Assembly: GCF_916619195.1 (NCBI RefSeq)
Contig: NZ_CAKAKL010000001.1
Location: forward strand, 1,054,001 to 1,118,000
Origin: Inquilinus sp. Marseille-Q2685
GTDB taxonomy: Bacteria; Pseudomonadota; Alphaproteobacteria; DSM-16000; Inquilinaceae
Direction: 5' to 3'
Length of the DNA stretch: 64,000 nucleotides
Positions 10,823 to 20,368 of the stretch are shown one piece after another (the first letter of the stretch is position 1; every line of letters starts with the position of its first letter). A program made the position numbers and the translations under genes. The notes under the pieces were generated by a model. The model made no database searches, was not told where the DNA came from, and was given only the letters and a program-made list of their open reading frames with translations.

Positions 10823-10841
10823 ACGGATTACCCTCGTCCGT
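10823..10841. promoter_or_regulatory. candidate LysR operator between lysR and azoR
   Basis: Inverted repeat ACGGA (10823-10827) and TCCGT (10837-10841) with a 9-bp spacer, in the 113-bp divergent intergenic region; this fits a LysR-type binding half-site pair. No experimental support. Confidence 0.4.
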
Positions 10842-10880
10842 AAATGCAATTCCGATGTTATTTGCAACATGGAGGGGTCC

Positions 10881-11504
10881 ATGAAGATCCTGCAGATCGA
10901 TTCCAGCGTGCTCGGCGACGCCTCGGTGTCGCGCCAGCTGACCAAGGCAACCGTCGACGCCTGGAAGGCCCGCTACCCGCAGGCCGAGCTGGTGTACCGC
11001 GATCTCGCCGCCGCCCCGCCGGAGCACCTGTCGGCCGAACGCGCCGCGGTGGTCAAGTTCGGCAAGGATGCCGACCTGACGCCGGCGCAGGCCGAGGAGC
11101 GCACCTTGATCGATGCGATCGTCGGGGAGTTCCTGTCGGCCGACGTCGTGGTGATCGGCGCGCCGATGTATAACTTCACCGTGCCGACCCAGCTGAAGGC
11201 CTGGATCGACCGCCTGGCCCAGGCCGGCCGCACCTTCCGCTACACCGAGACCGGCCCGGTCGGCCTGGCTGGCGGCCGCAAGGTGATCGTGGTCTCGTCG
11301 CGCGGCGGCATCTACACCGCGGGCCTCGAGGCGCTGGATCACCAGGAGGCCTATCTACGCGCCATTCTGGGCTTCATCGGCGTCACCGACATCGACTTCG
11401 TCCGCGCCGAGGGCCTGGGCTACGGCCCGGAGCATCGCGACCGCGCGGTGGCCGAGGCACACCAGCAGGCCAAGGCCTCGCCGGATCTGGCCGCGGCCGC
11501 CTGA
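10881..11504 (+). CDS. azoR: FMN-dependent NADH azoreductase
   Basis: 207 aa, the normal AzoR/AcpD length. Flavodoxin-like fold: MKILQIDSSVLGDASVSRQL at the N-terminus, FMN-contact segment PMYNFTVPTQLKAWIDRL and a later SRGGIY loop near the flavin. These enzymes reduce quinones and azo compounds with NADH and respond to electrophile stress. The ATG at 10881 is preferred over an in-frame ATG at 10869 because GGAGGGG lies between them at ribosome-site spacing. Probably controlled by the divergent LysR. Confidence 0.92.
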   Translation: MKILQIDSSVLGDASVSRQLTKATVDAWKARYPQAELVYRDLAAAPPEHLSAERAAVVKFGKDADLTPAQAEERTLIDAIVGEFLSADVVVIGAPMYNFTVPTQLKAWIDRLAQAGRTFRYTETGPVGLAGGRKVIVVSSRGGIYTAGLEALDHQEAYLRAILGFIGVTDIDFVRAEGLGYGPEHRDRAVAEAHQQAKASPDLAAAA

Positions 11505-11515
11505 GAAGCCTGCTT

Positions 11516-11551
11516 CGCAGGTTGGGTTCGCGCCAGCGAACCCAACCTGCG
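11516..11551. terminator. bidirectional hairpin between azoR and mmsA
   Basis: A perfect 16-bp stem (starting CGCAGGTTGGGTTCGC) with a 4-nt GCCA loop sits between the two convergent genes, 12 nt after azoR and 11 nt from the mmsA stop. No T-run follows on either side, so termination may be stem-driven. Confidence 0.7.
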
Positions 11552-11561
11552 TCTGCACTGC

Positions 11562-13055
<1,494 letters not shown>

Positions 13056-13215
13056 GCTGCGCTCCTCCAGAACAGAATTTTCTCGCCGACAGGCCGGGCA
13101 GTCGCCGATTTGCCGCGCCCCTCGCGACGGGCTTGGCGGCCGGGGGCCCCCTGTCGTAACAGTCGGGCCATGCTACGGCGGCAGGCTTCGCCGGCAAAGG
13201 GTCAGGATAGGGTTC

Positions 13216-13941
13216 ATGGGTCTCGGTCTCTACGATCCGGAGCGCCGCTACCGGCGGCGCGTCTGGGGCGCGATCATCCGCGTCTTCTTCTCGATCACCG
13301 TGCTGGTGGTGGTGGCGGCCTTCGCCTATCAGATCGGGGTCGAACGGACCCGCGGCCAGATCGCGACGCTGCAGGCCCAGGTCGGCACGCTGACCCAGGA
13401 CAAGAGCGGGCTGGAGCAGGACCGGGTGCGGCTGCAGGCGGCGGCGCAGACGGCGCAGATCCAGTACCGAGAGCTGATGACCCGATTCGAGCGCGAGGTG
13501 CCCACCGGGGTCTATCGCGACCTGGCCGACAAGGTGGCGCAGCGGCTGCAGACCGGGCTCGACCCGCAGCGCCTCGCTTTCTACATCGACCAGGCCTCGG
13601 CGCCGCGCGACTGCAAGCCGGGCGAGAGCAAGCGCTTCATCCTGCCGACCCAGAACGCGACGGGATCCAACAGCTCCGTCGCCTTCGCCAACAACACCAT
13701 CGCCGTGACCGGCCGCGGCGAGAGCGCGGTGGACGACAACGGCAAGGCGCAGGCCTGGTTCGATCCGGCCAAGAGCGTGACCGTGAACTTCCGCGGCATC
13801 GACGGCAAGCAGGCCACCGCCACCGGCGTGCTGCCGCTGTTCCAGACCATCGTCATGGGCGACAAGGAGTACCGCTTCAGCCTGGTCGAGGGCGAACGCA
13901 GCTTCGTCCGCGTCACCAACGAGGTCTGCGCGTTCCCGTGA
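13216..13941 (+). CDS. membrane-anchored coiled-coil protein of unknown function
   Basis: 241 aa. A basic cytosolic N-terminus (PERRYRRR), one transmembrane segment (about residues 19-41), a Gln-rich coiled coil (about 45-90) and a soluble C-terminal domain with two late cysteines. I do not recognise the family. Its stop overlaps the GTG start of the aminoglycoside phosphotransferase (GTGA), so the two are cotranscribed and probably coupled. The topology suggests an inner-membrane protein with a periplasmic domain. Confidence 0.75.
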   Translation: MGLGLYDPERRYRRRVWGAIIRVFFSITVLVVVAAFAYQIGVERTRGQIATLQAQVGTLTQDKSGLEQDRVRLQAAAQTAQIQYRELMTRFEREVPTGVYRDLADKVAQRLQTGLDPQRLAFYIDQASAPRDCKPGESKRFILPTQNATGSNSSVAFANNTIAVTGRGESAVDDNGKAQAWFDPAKSVTVNFRGIDGKQATATGVLPLFQTIVMGDKEYRFSLVEGERSFVRVTNEVCAFP

Positions 13942-14744
13942 GCGGACCCGACCGCCTGCTGCCGCGTCTGCCCGCCGGGCGCGAGTGGATCCCCGTCCGC
14001 CACGGCGAATCCGGCGATCGGGTCTACCGCCGCAGCGACGGCGTCGCCTTCGCCAAGCTCTCCACCGGTCCCGGCGCCGCCCTGCTGGACGGTGAGCGCC
14101 GCCGCATCGACTGGCTGGCGGGATCCGGCCTTGGCTCCCCGTCGGTGCTCGACTGGACCGCGGCCGGCGACGCCGCCTGCCTGGTGATGAGCGCCGTGCC
14201 CGGCGTGCCGGCCAGCGAGCTAGCGGCGCCGGACCTCGCCCGGATCTGGCCGTCGATCGCCGAACGGATCGGGGCGCTGCACGCCCTGCCGGCCGTCGAC
14301 TGCCCGTTCGACCGCGGCTTGGTGGGCATGTTCGCCAGGGCCGAGGACGTGGTGGCGCGCGACGCGGTCAATCCCGACTTCCTGGCAGAGGAGGATCGGG
14401 ACGTCCCCTCCTCCGCCCTGCTCGACCGGCTGCGGGCGGAGCTGCCGCTTCGTCTGGCGCAGGAGGCGGCCGACCGCGTCGTCTGCCATGGCGACGCCTG
14501 CATGCCGAACCTGATGGTCGATCCGGAGACGCTGCGCTGCGTCGGGCTGATCGACCTGGGGCGGCTCGGCACGGCCGACCGCCATGTCGACCTCGCCCTG
14601 ATGCTCGCCAACGCCCGCGAGACCTGGACCGGACCGGAGCAGGAACAGGCCGCCCATGACCGCCTGTTCGAGGTCCTCGCCATCCCGCCGGATGCGGGCC
14701 GCCTCGCCTTCTATCTCCGCCTCGACCCGCTGACCTGGGGCTGA
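13938..14744 (+). CDS. APH(3'')-like aminoglycoside phosphotransferase
   Basis: 268 aa. The sequence strongly resembles the streptomycin 3''-phosphotransferase family (StrA/APH(3'')-Ib) as I know it: GESGDRVYRRSDGVAFAK at the nucleotide site, HGDACMPN (184-191, Brenner catalytic loop; the usual Pro is Ala187), IDLGRLGTADRHVDLALM with metal-binding Asp206, and the family end LAFYLRLDPLTWG. It would inactivate streptomycin by phosphorylation. Base use matches the neighbours and no mobile element is near, so it looks like an intrinsic chromosomal gene. It is cotranscribed with the coiled-coil membrane protein. GTG start by overlap. Confidence 0.88.
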   Translation: MSGPDRLLPRLPAGREWIPVRHGESGDRVYRRSDGVAFAKLSTGPGAALLDGERRRIDWLAGSGLGSPSVLDWTAAGDAACLVMSAVPGVPASELAAPDLARIWPSIAERIGALHALPAVDCPFDRGLVGMFARAEDVVARDAVNPDFLAEEDRDVPSSALLDRLRAELPLRLAQEAADRVVCHGDACMPNLMVDPETLRCVGLIDLGRLGTADRHVDLALMLANARETWTGPEQEQAAHDRLFEVLAIPPDAGRLAFYLRLDPLTWG

Positions 14745-14806
14745 CCGTCCGGTCTTTGACCGCCGCCGCATCTGGTCCAAGATCAATCGCAGGGAGGAGC
14801 CGGCCG

Positions 14807-15832
14807 ATGTCGATGGAAACGCCGAAGCCGATCTCGTCATCCGACGTGGCGTGGGAGGAATGGTCCGATATCCCCCGCTTCGTCACCCGCTATCGGCACC
14901 TGACCCGGGCCGTGCTCGGCGACGACTATCATGTCGGCGTCGCCATCGAGGAGCTGGGGCCGGGCATGCAGAGTTGCCCGGCGCATTACCACATCTTCGA
15001 AGAGGAGCATGTCTATATCCTCGAAGGCACGGTCACCGCGCGCATCGGCGCCGACCGCCATGAGATGAAGGCCGGAGACTACGTCTGCTTCCCGGCCGGG
15101 CAGAAGGCCGGGCATTGCCTGGTCAACACCGGCGACACGACCTGCCGCTATGTGGTGGTGGGCGAGAAGAACCCGAACGAGGTCTGCGTCTACACCGACA
15201 CCAACAAGGTGCTGGTGCGCCCCCTGGGGCGGCGGGCGATCTTCGACATGGCGGCGATGCGCAATTACTGGGACGGCGAGGACACCGGCCTGCCGCCGGG
15301 CGTCACCCCGCCCGCCGATGCCGCGGTGGCCGACGCCGCGGTGGCGCCGAAACCGCCGATCGCCGAGGCATCGGTCGAGTGGCACGAAGACGGCGTGCCC
15401 GGCAGCGCGCGGTTCGGCGGCCGCTCGAAGCACCTGACCCATGCGGCGGTCGGGGCGGGCTACCGGGTCGGCGTGCTGATCGAGTCGCCGGCGCCCGGCA
15501 AGCGCCTGTGCCCGACGCACTACCACATGCTGGAGGAGGAGCACGCGCTGATCCTCGAAGGGGAAGTGACGCTGATCCTCGGCGACGAGCGCCACGAGCT
15601 GAGGGCCGGCGACTATGTCTGCTTCCCTGCCGGCCGAAAGGTCGGCCATTCCTTCCTGAACAGCGGCCCCGGTCCCTGCAGATACCTCATGATCGGCGAA
15701 CGCAATCCGAACGAGGTCTGCGTCTATCCGGATTCGAACAAGATGGCGGTCGGCGCCCTGCGCACGCGCGACGACATCTTCGACATGTCGGGGCTGCGGC
15801 AGTACTGGGACGGCGAGGAGCCGCCCGGCTGA
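14807..15832 (+). CDS. tandem double-cupin protein
   Basis: 341 aa made of two near-identical halves. Each half has HYH-x4-EEEH (His60/His62/Glu-rich/His68 and His238/His240/His246), an ILEG strand, GDYVCFPAG, a later His (103 and 281) and the tail G-E-x-NPNEVCVY ... D-x2-YWDGE. The halves are joined by an Ala/Pro linker (about 165-185). The residues needed for a metal site are present in both domains. Function unknown; double cupins include oxalate decarboxylases and sugar isomerases. Start at 14807 is set by AGGGAGGAG 7 nt upstream, not the earlier in-frame ATG at 14756. Confidence 0.85.
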   Translation: MSMETPKPISSSDVAWEEWSDIPRFVTRYRHLTRAVLGDDYHVGVAIEELGPGMQSCPAHYHIFEEEHVYILEGTVTARIGADRHEMKAGDYVCFPAGQKAGHCLVNTGDTTCRYVVVGEKNPNEVCVYTDTNKVLVRPLGRRAIFDMAAMRNYWDGEDTGLPPGVTPPADAAVADAAVAPKPPIAEASVEWHEDGVPGSARFGGRSKHLTHAAVGAGYRVGVLIESPAPGKRLCPTHYHMLEEEHALILEGEVTLILGDERHELRAGDYVCFPAGRKVGHSFLNSGPGPCRYLMIGERNPNEVCVYPDSNKMAVGALRTRDDIFDMSGLRQYWDGEEPPG

Positions 15833-15953
15833 GTCTCGGCGGCTGCCGCGCCTGAGAGACGCGACCCGCGCGCCCTCCCCCGATGACATTCCACGCCTGG
15901 GCCGCCGGCAGCGGGTGTGGCCGGCCCGCAACAGAGCGTCGTTACCGCAAACT

Positions 15954-15971
15954 ATACATTTTTGTATGTAT
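15954..15971. promoter_or_regulatory. AT-rich inverted repeat upstream of porin
   Basis: ATACAT (15954-15959) and ATGTAT (15966-15971) flank TTTTGT in an AT-rich island inside a very GC-rich 300-bp gap (15833-16132). The island probably holds the porin promoter or an operator; nothing else is recognisable in the gap. Confidence 0.4.
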
Positions 15972-16132
15972 GTTACGTTTTTGCGCAGGCCTAGGGTCCC
16001 TCCTGTCTCAGGCGCCCCGGCCAGAGCGGCCACCAAGCCCGATCGACTGTGCCTTCGACGACACAGGGCTCGGCCAACGGGCGGGCGTCTCGCGTGAATC
16101 GCCCCGCGTCGGTGCGGGCAGAGGGAGGCAGA

Positions 16133-17299
16133 ATGAAGCAGGTACTGCTGGTGGGCACGGCGCTGGCCGCTGCTGCGTTGATCGGGGCCATGCCGGCGTC
16201 GGCGGCCGATGCGAATGTGACGTCCGGCCTGCAGCTGAAGATCACCGGGTTCATCGCCGCGCAGTCCGCGCTGGTGCTCACCGACACCCAACACTCGGGC
16301 TTCGACCGAGACTACGACTTTCAGTCCAACGCGCGGATGCAGTTCGACGTCAAGAATGTCACCGACTCCGGCCTGGAATATGGCGGCCGAATCCGCTTCG
16401 ACTCGGTGAATCGGCGGGACGGCGTCCAGGTCGACCGCACCTATGTCTATGTGAAGGGCAGCTTCGGCACCATCACCTTCGGCGACGGGCCGACCGTCGC
16501 CGACGACTTCGGCTATATCTACGCCCATGACGAGCTGGCCGGCGCCGTCGGTGCCGGCGGCATGGATTTCGGCGACCTGCTGGACGGCGACTTCCCCCTG
16601 GGCGGCGGCAATTTCTACTCGATCGACGCCACCTATCTCGGCGGCCTCACGAATGACGACACCCGCATCAAATACACCTCGCCGACGATCAACGGCTTCA
16701 GCTTCGGCGTCGACTTCACCCCGGTCGTGGGCGGGTCGACCCATGCCGGCCCAGGCGGCCGCAACGACCTGATCAACGACAGCAGCACGCTGTACGAGAA
16801 CGTCGTCACCGGCGGCGTCGGCTATGACGGCGACATCGGCGGCGGCGTCGGCCTGCGCCTCGCCGCCACCGCCGCCTACGGCAACGGCGTCACCACCGAC
16901 AACAATCCGGAGCATCACGACCTTGAGGCCTATACCCTCGGCGGCCGGGTGAAGTCGGGCGGCATCGCCGCCAGCGTGAACTGGACCCACTATTCCAGCC
17001 TGTACCTGACGAGCAAGCCGGTGGACACCGTCATCGGCGATCTGAGCTATCAGTGGGGTCCGTTCCTGACCTCGGTGTCCTATGCCTATACCTGGGCCGG
17101 CAACAACAACGGCCTGGAGCAGCCCTACACCGGCGCCACCAACCTGCAGGACAACCACATCGCCGGCGTGAACCTGACCTACACGCTGGCGCCGGGCCTG
17201 AACACCTATGCGGAAGTGATTTACGAGAAGCAGAACTTCCGCGAGGGCAAGGATTTCGAGAACGCCAATCTGCTGACCGGCATCAATCTGGCCTTCTGA
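16133..17299 (+). CDS. trimeric general porin
   Basis: 388 aa. Signal peptide MKQVLLVGTALAAAALIG, cleavage after ASA, then a 16-strand barrel pattern and the terminal aromatic residue (INLAF) expected for Omp85 recognition. GSFGTITFGDGPTVADDFGY is the usual porin strand-turn before the constriction loop. It should form an outer-membrane diffusion channel. Start chosen at 16133 because GAGGGAGG lies 4 nt upstream; the earlier in-frame start adds 28 non-signal residues. A strong terminator follows. Confidence 0.88.
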   Translation: MKQVLLVGTALAAAALIGAMPASAADANVTSGLQLKITGFIAAQSALVLTDTQHSGFDRDYDFQSNARMQFDVKNVTDSGLEYGGRIRFDSVNRRDGVQVDRTYVYVKGSFGTITFGDGPTVADDFGYIYAHDELAGAVGAGGMDFGDLLDGDFPLGGGNFYSIDATYLGGLTNDDTRIKYTSPTINGFSFGVDFTPVVGGSTHAGPGGRNDLINDSSTLYENVVTGGVGYDGDIGGGVGLRLAATAAYGNGVTTDNNPEHHDLEAYTLGGRVKSGGIAASVNWTHYSSLYLTSKPVDTVIGDLSYQWGPFLTSVSYAYTWAGNNNGLEQPYTGATNLQDNHIAGVNLTYTLAPGLNTYAEVIYEKQNFREGKDFENANLLTGINLAF

Positions 17300-17361
17300 G
17301 GTTCCGGGTCGACCCGGACGCGACAGACCGCTTCCTAACGGCCTCTGTCTCGTTCCCTCCT

Positions 17362-17381
17362 AGGCTGAAGATCGCGTCCGG
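17362..17381 (+). repeat. 20-bp direct repeat, left copy, flanking oxidase cluster
   Basis: AGGCTGAAGATCGCGTCCGG occurs here and again, identically and in the same orientation, at 23082-23101. Flanking bases are also similar (CC-rich before, CGAT after). The two copies bracket the whole cytochrome oxidase operon. Confidence 0.8.
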
Positions 17382-17386
17382 TCGAT

Positions 17387-17425
17387 GGGGATGCGCGGCG
17401 CTGCCGGCCGCGCATCCCCTTTTTT
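17387..17425 (+). terminator. Rho-independent terminator after porin
   Basis: Stem GGGGATGCGCGGC / GCCGCGCATCCCC (13 bp, 7-nt loop) followed directly by T6 at 17420-17425, about 88 bp after the porin stop. The clearest intrinsic terminator in the window. Confidence 0.93.
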
Positions 17426-17462
17426 CAGGGGCTTCCGGAGCATCGGATCGCAGTCACGCCGA

Positions 17463-17822
17463 TCATCGGGCCAGTTCGCAGGCCCCGACGGCGATCGCGG
17501 TCGCACCCGTCCACAGCGCGGCGACGATCGACAGCAGCGCGACGACGCGGGCGATCAGAAGCAGATGCCGCGGATCGTCGTCCGGCCCGTCGAGCCCGAC
17601 GAGCGCGGCCGGCCGGGACGGCGCCCACGCCACCGGCAGCATCGCGACGGTCGCGGCGGCAGTCAGGATCGCCGCGAGCGCGGTGGTCGCCCCCGGCGCG
17701 GCGCCGAGCGCGCAGAACCAGGTGTGGCCGAGATAGATCGCGGTGAACTGCAGGCCCCAGACGATCAGTCCCCACATCACGAAGACCAGCGTGCCGATGG
17801 TCGAAGGTTCGCGCCGCCGCAT
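17463..17822 (-). CDS. small membrane protein at end of oxidase operon
   Basis: 119 aa with three hydrophobic segments (about residues 10-30, 40-65, 88-112). It overlaps the stop of the subunit I+III gene by one base (TGATG), so it is the last gene of the oxidase operon. I do not recognise a family; by place it may be a small oxidase subunit or assembly factor, similar in position to CoxP-like genes in alternative cox operons. Confidence 0.7.
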   Translation of the reverse strand: MRRREPSTIGTLVFVMWGLIVWGLQFTAIYLGHTWFCALGAAPGATTALAAILTAAATVAMLPVAWAPSRPAALVGLDGPDDDPRHLLLIARVVALLSIVAALWTGATAIAVGACELAR

Positions 17823-20368
17823 CAGCCCGCCACCCTGGGAAAGCCGTGCACGAGCAGGAGGCCGAACACGATCTGTCCGGCGGTGTAGGCCGAGAGCAGC
17901 GCGGCGACCTCGAAGCCGACCCGCCGCTCGCGGTCAAGGCGACGGGTCGCCGCGCGGGCGACGGCGAACCCGAAGAGCATGGCGACAGCGACGGCGAGCT
18001 GGGCGTCAAGCACGCCGGCCATATAGACCATCGCGCCATAGGCGTTGTCGGTGGGGCGCAGCCCGGTTTGCCAGTGGCTGCCGATATTGAGCGCCACCGC
18101 GCCGGCGAGGCAGGCGGCGGCCAGCGCGAACAGAAGGGGTGCGCCGAAGCCGCGCCGGCCGGGTGCGGGAAGCAGCCGTCCGGCGAGGAAGGTCGCTGCG
18201 GTCCCCGCCAAGGCGAGGCCGGCGGCGGCGAAGGCCCAGGCGGGATGCGGCAGCTCCGGCGAGCCCCGCGGCGCCCAGACGTCGGGCGAGACGATCCAGA
18301 GATAGAGGTAGGAGAAGACGAAGGCGAGGTAGAGCGAGCCGGCGACGAGGATCAGCACCACCGTCGCCCACCAGGAATGGGACATCGGGCCGGTCTGGTA
18401 GGTCGGCAGGCGGATGCCGCCACCGATGTCGACGGATCGGCCGGGCGGCTTGTCGAGCGCCCAGGCCCAGACCAGGCAGGCGCCGACGGCGACGGCGCCG
18501 CAGGCGATCGCGATGGTGACCAGCTTGACGGTCAGCAGCAGGAAGAACGCTGCCGTGAACACGGCGGCGATGACATGGGCGAAGCCCGGCCCGGGCATGC
18601 GGATGACATATTGCGGCCGGCCCTCGACGGCGCTGGTGACGATGGTCTCGCGGCCGCCGGTCGGGGCATTGGGCAGGAAATGCCGGCCTTCCTTCACGTC
18701 CTCAGGCAGGTCCGGCTGGTCCCACAGCGGCTCGCGGCTCGTCACCAGCGGGATGCTGCGGGTCGAGTAGACGTCGTTTGGCAGCCACTCCAGCGTGCCC
18801 GCGCCCCAGGGATTGTCGGGCCCGCCGGAGGCGCCGACGGACGGCCGGAGGTTGCGGCAGAGATCGATCAGGAACAGCAGCACGCCGGCGGCGAGGACAT
18901 AGGCGCCGATGGTCGAGACCAGGTTCAGCGTGTTCCAGCCGAGCTCGCCGGGATAGGTCCAGACGCGCCGCGGCATCCCCAGCAGCCCCGCCAGATGCAT
19001 CGGGAAGAAGGCGATGTGGAAGCCGGTGAACATCAGCCCGAAGACCCAGCGCCCGAGGCGCTCGGACAGCATCCTCCGGCTCACCATCGGCGCCCAGTAA
19101 TAGAAGGTCGCGAACAGCGGGAACACCATCCCGCCGATCAGCACGTAATGGAGATGGGCGACGACGAAATAGCTGTCGTGCACCTGGAAGTCGACCGGGA
19201 CCAGGGCGACCATGACGCCGGTCAGCCCGCCCATCGTGAAGATGACGAGGAAGCCGAGCACGAACAGCGACGGCGTGGTGATGCGGAACCGGCCCCGGCT
19301 CGCCGCGATCGTCGCGATCCAGGAGAAGACCTGGATGCCGGACGGGATCGCCACCGCCATGCTGGCGGCGGAGAAGAAGGCCAGGCTGAGCGACGGGATG
19401 CCCGTGGTGAACATGTGGTGGACCCACAGGCCGAAGGAGAAGAAGCCGGTCCCGATCAGCGCCACCACGATCAGGTCGTGCCCCACCAGCGGCCGCCGCG
19501 CCATGGTCGATACGATCATCGAGACCAGCCCCGCCGCGGGCAGGAAGATGATGTAGACCTCGGGATGGCCGAAGAACCAGAACAGGTGCTGCCACAGCAG
19601 CGGGTCGCCGCCCTTGGCCGCGGTGAAGAAGGGCCAGCCGAAGGACCGCTCGATCTCGAGCAGCATGGTGCCGAGGATGACGGCCGGAAAGGCGAAGATG
19701 ATCATCGCCGCGAAGATCAGCATCGCCCAGGCGAAGATCGGCATCTTGGCCAGCGACATTCCCGGCGGCCGCGTCTTCAGCGTGCCGACGACGATCTCGA
19801 CCGCGCCGGCGATCGCCGAGATCTCGATGAAGCCGATGCCGAGCAGCCAGAAATCGGCGTTGTCGCCCGGCGAGAACTCCTTGAGCGTCAGCGGCGTGTA
19901 CATGAACCAGCCGCCTGACGGCGCGAGGTCGTAGAGGATGGTCGAGAAGAAGACCAGGCCGCCGACGACATAGGCCCAGATCGCGAAGGCGCTGAGCCGC
20001 GGGAACGGCAGGTCGCGGGCGGCCAGCATCTGCGGCAGCAGCATCACCCCCAGCGCTTCGACCGCCGGCACGGCGAACAGGAACATCATCGTCGTGCCGT
20101 GCATGGTGAAGATCTGGTTGTAGAGGTCCTGGCCGATCACGTCGTTCCCGGGCACGGCCAGCTGGGTGCGCATGAGCAGCCCGAGGATCCCGGCCAGCAG
20201 GAAGAACAGGAAGGCCGCCCCCAGATAGGCGATGCCGACGGTGATGTTGTTGACGTCGGAGAGGATCCGCCAGCCCCGGGGCCGTGCCCAGATCCGCAGC
20301 AGTTGGTCCTCCTCGCCCTCGGGGCGCGGCTCCGGGTTCGGCAGCTGGGTTCGGGCATCGTCCTTCAC
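17822..20368 (-). CDS. ctaD: fused cytochrome c oxidase subunit I+III
   Basis: 848 aa, GTG start immediately after the subunit II stop. Residues 1-600 are subunit I: His90 (heme a), HPEVYI with His268 and Tyr272 (cross-linked CuB ligand), HH 317-318, VAHLHYV with His405 and His407. The rest, from about 640, is subunit III. The K-channel position reads PSGIQVFSW, Gln346 where A-type oxidases have Lys, and the D-channel Asp119 is followed by FPRLSAF rather than the usual FPRxNN. This points to an alternative oxidase of the CoxN kind, still with complete heme and copper ligands. Terminal step of respiration in the inner membrane. Confidence 0.92.
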   Translation of the reverse strand: MKDDARTQLPNPEPRPEGEEDQLLRIWARPRGWRILSDVNNITVGIAYLGAAFLFFLLAGILGLLMRTQLAVPGNDVIGQDLYNQIFTMHGTTMMFLFAVPAVEALGVMLLPQMLAARDLPFPRLSAFAIWAYVVGGLVFFSTILYDLAPSGGWFMYTPLTLKEFSPGDNADFWLLGIGFIEISAIAGAVEIVVGTLKTRPPGMSLAKMPIFAWAMLIFAAMIIFAFPAVILGTMLLEIERSFGWPFFTAAKGGDPLLWQHLFWFFGHPEVYIIFLPAAGLVSMIVSTMARRPLVGHDLIVVALIGTGFFSFGLWVHHMFTTGIPSLSLAFFSAASMAVAIPSGIQVFSWIATIAASRGRFRITTPSLFVLGFLVIFTMGGLTGVMVALVPVDFQVHDSYFVVAHLHYVLIGGMVFPLFATFYYWAPMVSRRMLSERLGRWVFGLMFTGFHIAFFPMHLAGLLGMPRRVWTYPGELGWNTLNLVSTIGAYVLAAGVLLFLIDLCRNLRPSVGASGGPDNPWGAGTLEWLPNDVYSTRSIPLVTSREPLWDQPDLPEDVKEGRHFLPNAPTGGRETIVTSAVEGRPQYVIRMPGPGFAHVIAAVFTAAFFLLLTVKLVTIAIACGAVAVGACLVWAWALDKPPGRSVDIGGGIRLPTYQTGPMSHSWWATVVLILVAGSLYLAFVFSYLYLWIVSPDVWAPRGSPELPHPAWAFAAAGLALAGTAATFLAGRLLPAPGRRGFGAPLLFALAAACLAGAVALNIGSHWQTGLRPTDNAYGAMVYMAGVLDAQLAVAVAMLFGFAVARAATRRLDRERRVGFEVAALLSAYTAGQIVFGLLLVHGFPRVAG

